DNA from: Gemmatimonadota bacterium
Lineage (GTDB): Bacteria > Gemmatimonadota > Gemmatimonadetes > Longimicrobiales > Gaopeijiaceae
Length of the DNA: 64,000 nt
Assembly (NCBI GenBank): GCA_009692205.1
Contig: SHZR01000003.1
Coordinates: 89,719-153,718, forward strand
Direction of reading: 5' to 3'
In this document: positions 1 through 9,833 of the stretch, in pieces
Position numbering within the stretch: the stretch's first letter is position 1
Layout: each line of letters starts with the position of its first letter
Program-made: the position numbers and the translations under genes
Notes under the pieces: generated by a model
Told to the model about the DNA's origin: nothing
The model's input: the letters and a program-made list of their open reading frames with translations, nothing else
Database searches by the model: none

Positions 1-1418
1 ATGTAGGCGGGAACGTGCTGCCGGTCGGCGAGCGCCTTGCGCAGTTCACGCAGACGTTGGAACAGCTCCTCGTCGCCGGGAGCGAGATCCGCACCGAGCG
101 AGGCTCGCTGTTTGGAGCGCTCGCGGCCGTCCACGACCGCGCCACCCACGGCCATCGCGTCGGCCGCAAGCTCGTGCAGCGCGATGCCCGTGCACACGTC
201 GCACGCGGTGGCGCACGGCCCCATCGCCTCGTCGAAATGCGCGAGGATGGCCTGGTGCCTGCACCGCCCTGATTCGACGAGCCGGAAGAGGTCGGCCGTC
301 GCCTGCCGCTTCTGGTGAAAGACCTCGGGGTCGTCGATGTCGCTCAGGAAGCGCTCGTGCAGCTTCACGTCCGCCCACGAGTAGAAGAGGAAGCAGTCGC
401 TCGGCAGCCCGTCGCGGCCCGCGCGGCCGATCTCCTGATACCACGACTCGACGTCCTTGGGCAGGTCGCGGTGGATCACGAAGCGGACGTTCGACTTGTC
501 GATGCCCATGCCGAACGCGATGGTCGCGACGATCACGTCGACCTCGTCACGCTGGAACGCTTCCTGATTGCGGATGCGCTCCTCGCTGTCGAGGCCCGCG
601 TGGTACGGCCGTGCGCGCACGCTGTTCGCGCTGAGGAACTCCGCGGTCTGATCGACGCTCTTTCGGCTCAGGCAGTAGACGATGCCCGACTCGCCCTGAC
701 GCTGGCGGATCAGCGCCAGGATTTCCTTGCGCGTGTTGCCGGTGCCTTTCTTGCGACACGCGATCCGGAGATTCTGCCGGAAGAACGAGCCCTTGAAGCC
801 CGCGGGCTTCGACATGCCCAGCTGCGCCAGGATGTCCCGCGCCACGGCCCGGGTCGCCGTCGCGGTGAGCGCGAGCACGGGGACGTCGAGCCCGTCCTTG
901 AGTCCGCGCAGCTTCCGGTACGACGGACGAAAGTCGTGACCCCATTGGCTGATGCAGTGCGCCTCGTCGACTACGAGGAGCGAGATCGGACATCCCGCGA
1001 TGAAGTCGCGCAGGCGGCCGTCGAGCGCCTCAGGCGCGAGGTAGACCAGTTCGTAGCGTCCCGAACGCAGCCCCTCGAGCCGCCTCTGCCGCTCGTCCCA
1101 GTCCAGCGTGGAGTTGATCGCCACGGCGTCGAACCCGAGCTCCAGCAGCGCGTCCACCTGGTCCTTCATCAAGCTGATGAGGGGAGAGAGGACGAGGACC
1201 GTGCCGTCGAGGAGTCGTGCCGGCAGCTGGTACGTCAGGGATTTTCCCGCGCCCGTCGGCATGACCGCGATGCAGTCGCGGCCCGCCATCACCGCGTCGA
1301 TGACCTCGCGCTGCCCGGGCCGGAATGTCTCGAACCCGAAGACTTCACGGAGCACGCTCTGGGGATCGGGTCGGGGCAAACCGGGCTCGAAGGGAAGGGT
1401 GGCTTTCTTTTCGAGCAC
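1..1418 (-). CDS. recQ: ATP-dependent DNA helicase RecQ, 3' end cut by window edge
   Basis: RecQ unwinds DNA 3' to 5' during recombination and repair in the cytoplasm. At least 472 residues are present. Walker A GAGKS lies at about residues 56-60. The DEAH box with the RecQ-specific CISQWGHDF follows near residue 150. The helicase C-terminal part holds [10 protein letters not shown]. The RecQ zinc-binding cysteines (C near 384, then a CATACDVC cluster near 402-410) are followed by the first residues of an HRDC domain, which runs off the window. The start is GTG at 1418, because an in-frame TGA lies only three codons upstream; the Shine-Dalgarno is weak. A GTG start plus truncation hides this gene from ATG-only searches, and a 400-codon antisense frame covers it. 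It is the last of a run of minus-strand genes after fdhE, with no functional link to formate metabolism evident. Confidence 0.95.
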   Translation of the reverse strand, partial: MLEKKATLPFEPGLPRPDPQSVLREVFGFETFRPGQREVIDAVMAGRDCIAVMPTGAGKSLTYQLPARLLDGTVLVLSPLISLMKDQVDALLELGFDAVAINSTLDWDERQRRLEGLRSGRYELVYLAPEALDGRLRDFIAGCPISLLVVDEAHCISQWGHDFRPSYRKLRGLKDGLDVPVLALTATATRAVARDILAQLGMSKPAGFKGSFFRQNLRIACRKKGTGNTRKEILALIRQRQGESGIVYCLSRKSVDQTAEFLSANSVRARPYHAGLDSEERIRNQEAFQRDEVDVIVATIAFGMGIDKSNVRFVIHRDLPKDVESWYQEIGRAGRDGLPSDCFLFYSWADVKLHERFLSDIDDPEVFHQKRQATADLFRLVESGRCRHQAILAHFDEAMGPCATACDVCTGIALHELAADAMAVGGAVVDGRERSKQRASLGADLAPGDEELFQRLRELRKALADRQHVPAY

Positions 1419-1521
1419 GGAATATCACATGGGGGTGCGGGTCGCGGAGATGGACGGGTGGGCCGACGTGGGCGTGAGCCGTGCGTGCGGCTGCCCGCGG
1501 GGCGGTCAGTCCCGTGAAGCC

Positions 1522-2358
1522 CTACAGCCCGAACACGTTCATCTGCACCTTCACGAGCCCGCGCTCCTTCGCCCACAGATCAAACTCCACCGTGGCGAGT
1601 TCATCGACGACCGGTATGGCGTCGCCTCTGCGGCGCAGATCCACCGTCTTGATGTACCGCTGGCAGCTCTGACACTCGTCGAGCCGCACATGCGGCACGG
1701 ACTCCACCGAGTGGATGTGCAACATCTCCGCGGCCGTCTCGCCGCAGTGCGCGCAGGTGAGGCGCCGGATGCGTTGCTCGGTGCCACAGAGCCCACAGAT
1801 CAGTCCTCGTGAGCCGAGCGCGTCCGGGAGGTCGCGGAGCGTCGCCACGACGGGGGGCGCGCCGCAGGTACTGCAACGGCCTGAGCTCGGACCTTCCGGC
1901 TCGGTGCGCGGAAGGACTCTGGCCGCGAGCGTCGTCGCGACCGCCTCCAGGAACGCTCGCGCGTGGAACGCTGGGCCGTCGTCTTCCGGCCGTCTGGCAC
2001 TGAGGGTGCCCCCGAGTAGCGCGCGCCGCCGCGCGACATCGACGCCCCGCAGTCTCACGGCCTCCGCAGTCATCACCGGCGTGCCCACTCCGGCCATCGC
2101 GTCGAGGAAGTCATCCAGCAGGGGAAGCATCTGGTCGATCGGAAGCGCCTCGAGTCGAAGGGCGGGACCTTCGCCCTCGGTGCGTCGCGCCAGGCCGAGC
2201 CACCGCTCTACCGGCACCCGCGCGGCGATGCGCTCCTGCACCTCGGTGAGCGCGGAGTAGCAGCGGAGGATCTCCTCGGCGTGCGGGGCCTCGCCAGTGA
2301 GAGAGAGCGCCCGAGCCCGGCGCGCCGCCCAAACCGACCGTGCGGGTGCCTTTGCCAA
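1522..2358 (-). CDS. fdhE: Formate dehydrogenase accessory protein FdhE
   Basis: FdhE is a cytoplasmic accessory protein needed for maturation of Tat-exported formate dehydrogenases. It binds the catalytic subunit and carries rubredoxin-like metal sites. The protein is 278 residues. Its C-terminal half has the family's four CxxC pairs at 162/165, 188/191, 202/205 and 229/232. I chose the TTG at 2358 because GGAG sits seven bases upstream. The longer frame to 2490 adds 44 low-complexity Arg-rich residues that look non-coding. It lies downstream of fdhA-fdhB-fdhI on the same strand, separated by an unrelated receiver gene, and this position supports the assignment. It ends about 100 bases before recQ. 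Confidence 0.9.
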   Translation of the reverse strand: MAKAPARSVWAARRARALSLTGEAPHAEEILRCYSALTEVQERIAARVPVERWLGLARRTEGEGPALRLEALPIDQMLPLLDDFLDAMAGVGTPVMTAEAVRLRGVDVARRRALLGGTLSARRPEDDGPAFHARAFLEAVATTLAARVLPRTEPEGPSSGRCSTCGAPPVVATLRDLPDALGSRGLICGLCGTEQRIRRLTCAHCGETAAEMLHIHSVESVPHVRLDECQSCQRYIKTVDLRRRGDAIPVVDELATVEFDLWAKERGLVKVQMNVFGL

Positions 2359-2512
2359 TCGTGTTCTCCGTAGGCGACTGCGGCGGTGTCCTAGCCGGTT
2401 TCGTGGCTCCCACGACGGTCGTGGACGGTTCGCGCGGAACTTCCTCCTCACCTCGACAGTGCGGCAGGTGGACGATGCCCGTCGTGCCACGACCTGGCTC
2501 GCGATCCGCGCC

Positions 2513-2890
2513 TCAGTCGTCCTTCGTGTCGAGGGCGGTCCGGACGGCTCTACGGATGTCCGCTGGCGAGATCGGTTTGCTCAAGACGGCGTCCGCGCCC
2601 AGCGCGGAGGAGGCTACGAGAACCGTGTCGGCCTCGAGCGACCCTCCCCCCGAAATCATGATGATCTTCGTTTCGGCGAACGTCTCGCGGACCCGCATGA
2701 GGAACTGGATGCCGTCCATGAGGGGCATGTACACGTCGCCTACCACGACATCTACCGGGTCGCCCGCGAAGTGGCGGAGCGCGACCTGGCCGTCCGCTTC
2801 TTCGAGCACCTCGTGGCCCTCTTCCTCGAGCACACGGGCCAAGGAGTAGCGCACGAGTGGATCGTCATCGATGATCATCACTCTGGCCAT
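2513..2890 (-). CDS. Orphan single-domain response regulator (CheY-like receiver)
   Basis: The 125-residue protein is a receiver domain with no output domain. The acidic pocket is D8-D9-D10, the phosphoacceptor is D52, the switch Ser is S80 and the conserved Lys is K105. The ATG at 2890 has GGAGAGG six bases upstream; the longer frame to 3157 is not supported. No histidine kinase is in the window, so the partner is unknown. Its place between the formate dehydrogenase operon and fdhE may be chance or may mean it responds to the same respiratory state; the sequence does not decide. The 244 bases between it and fdhI hold no convincing gene. Confidence 0.88.
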   Translation of the reverse strand: MARVMIIDDDPLVRYSLARVLEEEGHEVLEEADGQVALRHFAGDPVDVVVGDVYMPLMDGIQFLMRVRETFAETKIIMISGGGSLEADTVLVASSALGADAVLSKPISPADIRRAVRTALDTKDD

Positions 2891-3134
2891 GTCATGCCTC
2901 TCCGGCGCCGATACCGCTCCGCAACGCGACCAAGAATGCCGCGCGGGCGAAGCTCCGCGCAAGCCAGACCTCGGGCGCTCCGCGACGCCGTGAACCGTGA
3001 CCGACGCATCCCCGAAGAGCGCCGCCGAGGTGGTGGACCGACGCGACCCACCTGGCCGCGCCGCAGAAGGAGGATCTCGCGTATGCGTTGGCAGCCGCCC
3101 GGCGCCTGGCCGATCTGGTGGCGATGCCCCGCGA

Positions 3135-3767
3135 TCAGCGCCCCGACTCTTTCCCATGCCAGCGCGGATGGTGCAGCTTCGCCCAGCCGCGCGTCACCGA
3201 CCCGTGCAGCATCGCGCCTAGGGTCCCCGGGTAGGCCACCGTGCCCAGGTAGACGTGCACGATCAGGAGGAGCCCGCCGCCGACGGTGGCCATGTAATGC
3301 ACGAGGCGCATCGCGTTGACGATGCCGCCGTAGAAGGGTCCGACGCCCAAGACGCCGCCAGGCATCCACATCGGCACCCCGCTCACGAGGTAGGCCGCAC
3401 CGAGCGCGGTCATCGTCCAGAAGAACATCTTCTGGCCCGCGTTGTACTTGCCCGCCGCCGGCACGCGCGCCTTGTCGTGCACGGCGTAGTAACGGATCGC
3501 CTTCAGCCACTCACGGTCCGCCGCGTCGATTCGCATGTCGCGGATCCACAGAAAGAACATCGCGACTCCGCCGACCGTGAACGCCACGCCCATCCATGGA
3601 TGCAGGATACGCGCCGTAGCGCCCCCTCCTGCCAGCGTCGTGAGCCAGAACAACCGCGGATGCGAGAATGCGAGGCCGGTGAGTAGCAGGAACAGGAACG
3701 ACAGCCCCACGACCCAGTGGACGATGCGCTCCAGGAAGGTGAACCGCTGGATCTCGCCGTGCCTCAC
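3135..3767 (-). CDS. fdhI: Formate dehydrogenase cytochrome b subunit (gamma)
   Basis: This 210-residue subunit is the membrane anchor of FDH-N-type enzymes. It binds heme b and passes electrons from the iron-sulfur subunit to quinone. Several hydrophobic segments are visible (about residues 18-40, 55-75, 115-140 and 155-180), with His residues in ERIVHW, LHPWMG and LVHYMA, and a helix with LIVHVYLG as candidate heme ligands. The GTG start at 3767 overlaps the fdhB stop by four bases (GTGA), so translation is coupled. The length matches FdnI-type subunits. It is the last gene of the operon. Confidence 0.92.
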   Translation of the reverse strand: MRHGEIQRFTFLERIVHWVVGLSFLFLLLTGLAFSHPRLFWLTTLAGGGATARILHPWMGVAFTVGGVAMFFLWIRDMRIDAADREWLKAIRYYAVHDKARVPAAGKYNAGQKMFFWTMTALGAAYLVSGVPMWMPGGVLGVGPFYGGIVNAMRLVHYMATVGGGLLLIVHVYLGTVAYPGTLGAMLHGSVTRGWAKLHHPRWHGKESGR

Positions 3768-4633
3768 TTGGCGTCCTCCTCCGGCACCTGGGGCCCGAAG
3801 CCCAGATAGTGCAGCCCCGCCGCGAGCAGCCCGAGCCCGAGCGCCGAGGCCCCGAGCTTCCTGACCGTGCCGAGCATGGCCAGCGCGCCGGCGCCCGCGG
3901 TCGGATCGGCGGGCAGATCGTACTGATCGAGCTGATCGCCGTGGGGCACCACGTACATCATGTGCGTGCCGCCCACACCGGGCGGATCGTACAGCACCGC
4001 GTTGGCGAGCCCACGCGCGCGCAGTCCTTCGACCTTCCGCTCGCCGAGCGCGACCATGTCTTCCTTGGTGCCCCACGAGATCGCGTTGGTCGGGCACGTC
4101 TTGGCGCACGCGGGCTCGAGCCCGGCCTCGACCCGGTCGATGCACATGTTGCACTTGTAGACCTTGCGGGTCGCCGGATTGAAGCGCGGGATGTCGAACG
4201 GGCAGCCGGACACGCACAGCTGGCAGCCTATGCAGTTCGCCTGGTTGAAGTCGACGATCCCGTTCTCGTACTGCACGATCGCGCCCGGGGCGGGGCAGGC
4301 GAACAAGCAGCCGGGCTCCGCGCAGTGGAGGCACGCGTCTTTCTTGATGAACCAGGCGACGTCGCCGCCCACCTCGACCTCGGTAAAGCGCATGAGGAGC
4401 CACGTGTCGGCCGAGAGGTCGCGGTGGCTCTGGAAGCTGCCGAAGTTCTCCGTCGGCTCGATGCCGAGCTCGTTCCACTCCTTGCACGCGATCTCGCATC
4501 CCTTGCAGCCGATGCAGCGCGAGATGTCGACGAGCTTCGCGTACTCGGGGCCCTCGGAGCGGATGCCCGGCGCGGGAGTGGACGACGCCGACATGCGTCG
4601 GATCGCGAGGCCGGACGCCGGGAGCTGCGCCAT
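3764..4633 (-). CDS. fdhB: Formate dehydrogenase iron-sulfur subunit (beta)
   Basis: This 289-residue electron-transfer subunit carries four [4Fe-4S] clusters between the molybdenum/tungsten site and heme b. Cysteine groups are clear: CIGCKGCEIAC from C40, CLHCAEPGCLFACP, CIGCQLCVSGCP and CNMCIDR with a later ACAKTCP. A hydrophobic segment near residues 250-280 fits the single C-terminal anchor known in FdnH. The ATG at 4633 shares one base with the fdhA stop (TGATG), and the end overlaps fdhI by four bases, so the three genes form one tightly coupled operon. A longer frame to 4858 would lie inside fdhA and is rejected. The folded complex is probably exported by the Tat signal on FdhA. Confidence 0.95.
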   Translation of the reverse strand: MAQLPASGLAIRRMSASSTPAPGIRSEGPEYAKLVDISRCIGCKGCEIACKEWNELGIEPTENFGSFQSHRDLSADTWLLMRFTEVEVGGDVAWFIKKDACLHCAEPGCLFACPAPGAIVQYENGIVDFNQANCIGCQLCVSGCPFDIPRFNPATRKVYKCNMCIDRVEAGLEPACAKTCPTNAISWGTKEDMVALGERKVEGLRARGLANAVLYDPPGVGGTHMMYVVPHGDQLDQYDLPADPTAGAGALAMLGTVRKLGASALGLGLLAAGLHYLGFGPQVPEEDAK

Positions 4634-7623
4634 CAGACGGGCTCCATGTTCACGAGGAACGCCTTGAACTCCGGGCAGCGCGTGTTCGCGTCGCCGATGA
4701 ACGGTGTGAGCGAGTTCGCCATCGAGCCCGTGGTGATGCCCTTGAAGCCCCAGTGCACGGGGATGCCGATGGTCCAGAGCGTGCGGCCGTTCACGGTGAG
4801 GGGACGGATGCGCTTGGTCACGATCGCGACGCCCTCGACCTCTCCGCGCGGCGACCACACGCGCACGCGCGAGCCGTTCGGAACGCCCTTCTCGATGGCG
4901 AGCCCCTCGGGAATCTCCAGGAAGAAGTCTGGCATGGCCTCGACGAGCAGGGGCACGTGCGACGTCACGAAGTGCTCGCGCTCGACGACGCGATACACCG
5001 TCGCCGCGTACGGATAGTCCTCGGTGTTCTGTGCGAGCGACTCACGCACGCCGTCGTACCAGCGCACCGTCGGATTCACGGATACGCGCTCGTGCAGGAT
5101 GTTCACCGTCGGGCTCTCGGCCGGCTCGTAGTGTTCGGCGAACGGGCCATCGACCAGCCCGGTCGTGAACAGTCGCGCCACGCCTTCCTCGGTCATAATG
5201 AATGCGCCCGCGCCGTCCGGCGGCGTGGTCGCGCCGAAGTCGGGTACGTCGCCGGTCCAGCGGCTCCCCGTCCAACGGATACCCGCCCGCGTCTGGTCCC
5301 ACGGCTCGCCGTCCGCGTCGGCGGAGGCGCGGTTGTAGAGGACGCGACGGTTGAGCGGCCAGGCGAACGCCCACCCGTGATGGAAGCCGAGACCCGACGG
5401 GTCCTCGGTGCCGCGGCGGGCCATCATGTTGCCCTGCTCGGTCCAGCTGCCGGTGTAGATCCAGTTGCCCGAGCTCGTCGTGCCGTCATCGCGCAGTTCC
5501 GCGAACGAGTTGAGCAGCCGGCCGGTCGTGAGGTCGTATCCGTTGATCTCGCGGGCCAACTCCTCGAGCGTCGGCTCGCGCGGGTTCGCGTAGTCCCAGC
5601 GGAGGTTGTTGATCGGCTCGTGCCAGGCGCCGCCCTCCTCGGCGTAAAGCTCCTTCACGCGCCAGAACAGCTCCGACAGGATCCACGTGTCGGAGCGCAC
5701 ATCCTTGGGGACGTCGATCGCGGCCTCCTTCCACTGCGCCCAGCGACCAGAGTTGGTGAACGAGCCGCCGCGCTCGATCCAGTGCGCCGCGGGCAGGTAG
5801 AGCACCTCCGTCTGGACCTGGCTCGCGTCCACGCCGGGCGCGTTCCAGAACTCGGCGGCCTCGTGTAGGAATGGGTCGATCACGACCTTCCACTCGAGGT
5901 TGCTCATCGCGGTGACGAGCCGCTTGACGTCGGGCCCCGCTAGCAGCGTGTTGAAGCCGAGCGCGACGAAGCCGCGCATCCGTCCCTGGTGCGCTTCGTC
6001 CCACATCGAGAGCCAGGTCGCGTCGCCCCCCGGCTTGCCGATGTAGTGATAGGCATAGTCGTTGGCGGGGGTCGCGGACTCGCCGAACCACGACTTCATC
6101 AGCGAGACCATGAAGCGCGAGTAGTTGGTCCAGTAGTTGACAGTGCGCTCCACGAGGGGCCGCGGCGTGTACGCGGCGACGTGGGCCGCGAAGGACGCCT
6201 GCGCCGGAGTCGGCATGGTCAGATATCCAGGCAGGCTACCCGCCACGATCGCGTGATCGGTCGCGCCCTGCACGTTCGCGTGGCCGCGGAGCGCGTTGAT
6301 GCCGCCCCCCGGTCGGCCGATGTTGCCGAGCAGCAGCTGCATGATGGCCGCGGCGCGGATGATCTGGGTCCCGACGGTGTGCATCGTCCAGCCGACCGCG
6401 TACATGATCGTGCCGACGCGCTCCGCCGTACCGGTGGAGCAGACGATCTCCGACATCCTCTCGAAGTCCGCCGCGGAGCACCCGGCGATCGACGCGACGA
6501 CGTCCGGCGTGTACCGGCTGTAGTGCATCCGCAGGAGCTGGAGCACGCAGCGCGGGTTCTCCATCGTCGGGTCGCGGCGCACGAACCCGTCGCCTCCCAT
6601 CTCGTAACGCCACTGCGACCGGTCGTACGTGCTCGTGGCCTCGTCGAAGCCCGCGAAGAGCCCGTCCTCGAACGAGAAGTCGTCTGCCACGATGAACGAC
6701 GCATTCGTGTGGAGGCGGACGTAGTCCTCGTGGTAGAGCCGCTCCTCGAGGATCTTCCGGATCCAGCCCCCGAGCACCGCGATGTCGGAGCCCGGCCGGA
6801 TCTGAAGATGGCGGTCCGCGACCGCGGACGTGCGGGTATAGCGCGGATCGACCGTGACGATCTGCGCGCCGCGGTTATCCCTCGCTTCGAGCGCCCACTT
6901 GAAGCCGCACGGATGGTTCTCCGCGGGGTTCGCGCCCATGACGAGCACGACATCCGCGTTCTTGATGTCCTTCCAATGGTTGGTCATCGCGCCCCGACCG
7001 AAGCTCGCGGCCAGACTGGCCACCGTGGGGCTGTGTCATATTCGCGCCTGGTGGTCCATGTACACGATGCCCATCGCGCGCTGCGTCTTCGTGATGAGGT
7101 AGGCGTCCTCGTTCGTGACCGTGGCGCTGCCCACCCAGCCGATCCCCTCGCAGCGGTTCACCGTCCGGCCCTGCGCGTCGCGCTCCACGAACGTCGCGTC
7201 GCGCGCGTCCTTGTACTTCCGCGCGAACCAGGACATCGCCCACTCCCAGTCGACGTCTTCCCACTCGGAGGAGCCCGGCGCGCGGTACTTGGGCGAGTGC
7301 TCCAGGCGAGGGCTCATCGCGAGCTGCATCTGCGCCGCGCCCTTCGGGCAGAGCGTGCCGCCGTTGATCGGGCTGTCCGGATCGCCTTCGACGTGGATGA
7401 CGGAGCGCGTCGTGTTGAGCCCGCCCGAGCCGTGCACGTAGGCGATCGTGCCGCATCCGACCGCGCAGTACGGGCAGACCGTCTTGTACTCGCGCGCGCC
7501 CGAGATCTTGAGCTCGCGCGACTGCGCGTAAGCGGGCTGCAGGTCGAAGCCGAGCGCGCTGACGAACGTGCCGCCCGCGGCGAGCGCAGTGCCCTTGAGT
7601 AGATCGCGTCGGGAGATGGTCAT
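4633..7623 (-). CDS. fdhA: Selenocysteine-containing formate dehydrogenase catalytic subunit (FDH-N type)
   Basis: The catalytic subunit oxidises formate to CO2 at a bis-MGD molybdenum or tungsten centre on the periplasmic side. It is 996 residues, close to FdnG. The N-terminus is a Tat signal (SRRDLLK, residues 4-10). A [4Fe-4S] motif follows with C50, C53, C57 and C92. An in-frame TGA at 7036-7038 falls at residue 196, where FdnG has selenocysteine. The flanking residues (QARI, then HSPTVASLAASFGRGAMTNHW) match that active site, and the frame continues unbroken for 800 residues. Simple gene callers will split it at 7036 and 7023. The ATG at 7623 has no Shine-Dalgarno but lies eight bases after a TATAAT. 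Sec insertion needs selABCD, which are not in this window. Confidence 0.95.
7000..7038 (-). other. Bacterial SECIS-like element after the UGA codon of fdhA
   Basis: Directly after the UGA, the mRNA can form a hairpin with GGCC (7021-7018) pairing to GGCC (7012-7009) around an AGUCU apical loop. A GU-containing loop about 20 bases after UGA is what SelB recognises in fdh mRNAs of enterobacteria. The hairpin was read by eye and not folded. Confidence 0.65.
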
Positions 7624-7631
7624 CGCGCGCG

Positions 7632-7637
7632 ATTATA
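7632..7637 (-). promoter_or_regulatory. -10-like box TATAAT close to the fdhA start
   Basis: A perfect TATAAT reads toward fdhA, and the ATG begins eight bases after it, so transcription would start at or one to two bases before the start codon (leaderless mRNA). No good -35 is seen at 17 bases. The same geometry occurs at 40986, 48388 and 16920. Confidence 0.4.
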
Positions 7638-7739
7638 GGGTGGGCGAGGGGAGGGCGCCACGGCGGGCCCCTCCTGCCATGGCGGCGCAGCGCGAGTCTG
7701 TCCACGTTGTGCCCGCCAGCCCACATCGAGCGAGGTTCG

Positions 7740-9791
7740 ATGGGCAGAGACGCCCCGGAGCGCGGATACCTTCCGTACATCGATGGGCTCCGTGGGGTCG
7801 CCGTCCTGGCCGTCGTCGCCTACCACCTCGGGGTCGTGTGGCTTCCGGGCGGCTTCACCGGCGTAGACATCTTCTTCGTCATCTCCGGATTCGTGGTCAG
7901 CGCGTCCGCTGACCGGCTGGAGCGCACGACCCCCCTCGCGTCGATGCTTCGTTTCTACGCCCGCCGCGTGCGGCGCATCGTTCCGGCGCTCGTCGTTTGT
8001 CTCCTCGTCACAGGCGTCGCGGGCGGGCTGTTCATCCCCGCCGCCTGGCTCAGCCAAACCATCCTGAACACCGGGCAGGCCGCGTTCGCCGGCGTTAGCA
8101 ACTGGGTGATCGCGGCCACGGGTGGCGACTACTTCTCGCCTGCCGCGGAATTCAACCCCTACGTCCACACGTGGTCTCTGGGAGTCGAGGAGCAGTTCTA
8201 TCTGATTTTTCCCGTGCTGCTTCTCCCATGGAGCCTGGGCGGTCGTAAGCGCTGGGCCTCCGTCGCGCTCTTCGGTCTCGGTGGGGCGGCCTCCCTCGTC
8301 GTTGCCTCGGGGCTGCTCGAGGACGCGGGGCGCGATGCCGAGGCGTTCTATCGGACGACGAGCCGTTTCTGGCAGCTCGCCGCGGGTGTTCTGCTCTACC
8401 AGGTCATCAGGCTCACGGGCCTTTCCCTCGGCACCCGGTCCCATGCGGGAGTGTGGGCACTAGCTCGCTCGGCCGGTATCGGCGTGTCGGCCGGGCTCGT
8501 CCTGCTCGGGCTCCTGTTTGCGCGCCCGGGCGGGACGCCCTGGCCCCACGGTCTCCTGCCGGTGCTCGGCACCGTCGGTCTGCTGGGTCTCGTGTACGTC
8601 GGCGGGCGAGACGGCTGGGTGGCGAGGACGCTGTCCCTCCCACCGGTGGTGGGCACGGGGCGCATTTCATACTCGCTGTATCTCTGGCACTGGCCTGTGT
8701 TCGTCCTCTTTCGTTGGACGACCGGACTCGACACGACCCTCGCGCGTGTGGCGGCCGTGTCGTTGGCGCTCTTGCTCGCGCTTCTGTCGTATCACTTGGT
8801 CGAGGGGCCGCTCCGGCATGCGCCCTCGCTCGTCCGGATGCCCGATCGCCGCTTCCTTGCTGCGGCGGTGCTGGTCATCCTCTCGTTGGGCGTCGCTTAC
8901 CGCGGCACCTCGTGGCTCCGAGGTGGCTATTCGTTGAGCGTCGTCACACGCAATGCGACCGACTGGTACCCGTACCTAGGAGTCATAGACCCCTCGCTTC
9001 CCGGGTGCGCGGTCGACACACGCAGAAGTAACTCGACCACTGTGTTGTCGCGGGTCGCATGCGATCGACCTCCCACGGACGGGCGACGCCTCTTCGTCGC
9101 GGGCGACTCGCACGCCGCAGTTTACTCGGAGATGCTGAGGAGAGTGGTGCTCCAGAGTGGGCGGGAGGTGACACTCCTTTCCGTGACCGAGTGTCCAGAG
9201 CCTGGCCCAGGATCGCCGGAGCGGGACTGCCAGTCGTACGTCGAATACGCTCTCGCGGAAATCGCCGCGGGGGGAGGTGCGGGTGACGTGTTGTTCTTGC
9301 CGAGGTTACGCCTAGCCCGGTTGACGGAACAGTGGGCGCTGTTCGACGACGCCACGGCGGAGAGCGCGGTCTTCGACAGCGCCGCGCAGAGTGTGCGCGC
9401 GAGGGGAGAGACGCTCGCGCTCGCCGCACTGAGCCCGTTGGCCGAGCGCGGCGTGCGGATCATCTTCGAAGCGCCCAAGCCACTGTTTCGCGCGCCTGCG
9501 TTTCGTTGCTCGGACTGGTTCAATCGCGGGAACCCGATCTGCGAGCGGGGGCTGTCGATCGAGCGGGACTTTCTCCTGCGCTATCGCGCGCCGGTCATGG
9601 AGTCGCTGGAGCGACTCGCTGCGCAGCTTCCCGGGGCGAGCGTGTGGGATCCATTCCCGGTTCTCTGCCCGGGCGCCCACTGCGCTGCCGCCAGCGGGGG
9701 GCGGCCCTTGTTCTTCGACGGCGATCATCTGAGTGGCTACGGCAACCGGGTCCTCGTGCCCAGCTTCCTGGCGCACGTGGACGGTCTCTGA
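7740..9791 (+). CDS. Acyltransferase-3 membrane protein with C-terminal SGNH domain (OafA-like)
   Basis: The 683-residue protein has the two-part OafA/YrhL plan: an integral-membrane acyltransferase-3 domain (about 1-370, roughly ten hydrophobic segments) and an SGNH esterase-like domain (about 430-683). Such enzymes move acyl groups, usually acetyl, onto cell-surface glycans. Visible motifs are YIDGLRGVAVLAVVAYHLG, RRVRRIVPAL, HTWSLGVEEQFYLIFP and SYSLYLWHWP in the membrane part. In the SGNH part, GDSHAA holds the Ser and DGDHLSGYG near the end holds the Asp/His pair. The ATG at 7740 has GAGG just upstream; a TTG at 7707 is possible. The gene is divergent from fdhA and convergent with the next gene. 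The acceptor glycan is unknown, as no polysaccharide genes are nearby. Confidence 0.9.
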   Translation: MGRDAPERGYLPYIDGLRGVAVLAVVAYHLGVVWLPGGFTGVDIFFVISGFVVSASADRLERTTPLASMLRFYARRVRRIVPALVVCLLVTGVAGGLFIPAAWLSQTILNTGQAAFAGVSNWVIAATGGDYFSPAAEFNPYVHTWSLGVEEQFYLIFPVLLLPWSLGGRKRWASVALFGLGGAASLVVASGLLEDAGRDAEAFYRTTSRFWQLAAGVLLYQVIRLTGLSLGTRSHAGVWALARSAGIGVSAGLVLLGLLFARPGGTPWPHGLLPVLGTVGLLGLVYVGGRDGWVARTLSLPPVVGTGRISYSLYLWHWPVFVLFRWTTGLDTTLARVAAVSLALLLALLSYHLVEGPLRHAPSLVRMPDRRFLAAAVLVILSLGVAYRGTSWLRGGYSLSVVTRNATDWYPYLGVIDPSLPGCAVDTRRSNSTTVLSRVACDRPPTDGRRLFVAGDSHAAVYSEMLRRVVLQSGREVTLLSVTECPEPGPGSPERDCQSYVEYALAEIAAGGGAGDVLFLPRLRLARLTEQWALFDDATAESAVFDSAAQSVRARGETLALAALSPLAERGVRIIFEAPKPLFRAPAFRCSDWFNRGNPICERGLSIERDFLLRYRAPVMESLERLAAQLPGASVWDPFPVLCPGAHCAAASGGRPLFFDGDHLSGYGNRVLVPSFLAHVDGL

Positions 9792-9833
9792 CCGTCACTG
9801 TGCTGCATTCTGCGCGAGGTCGCCCCCCGCACA

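Noticed and set aside
315..1517. 400-codon plus-strand frame over recQ
   Set aside because: It is antisense to clear RecQ motifs and is Arg/Ala-rich without family features; a GC-rich shadow.
2891..3134. Possible small genes between the receiver and fdhI
   Set aside because: Short frames here lack ribosome sites and run into the fdhI 3' end on the opposite strand; no recognisable motif.
7024..7038. fdhA as two genes or a pseudogene split at TGA
   Set aside because: The TGA is exactly at the Sec196 position, with conserved flanks and a SECIS-like hairpin, and the frame is open on both sides.
5989..7602. 537-codon plus-strand frame
   Set aside because: It is antisense to fdhA, and its composition is typical of a mirrored GC-rich gene.
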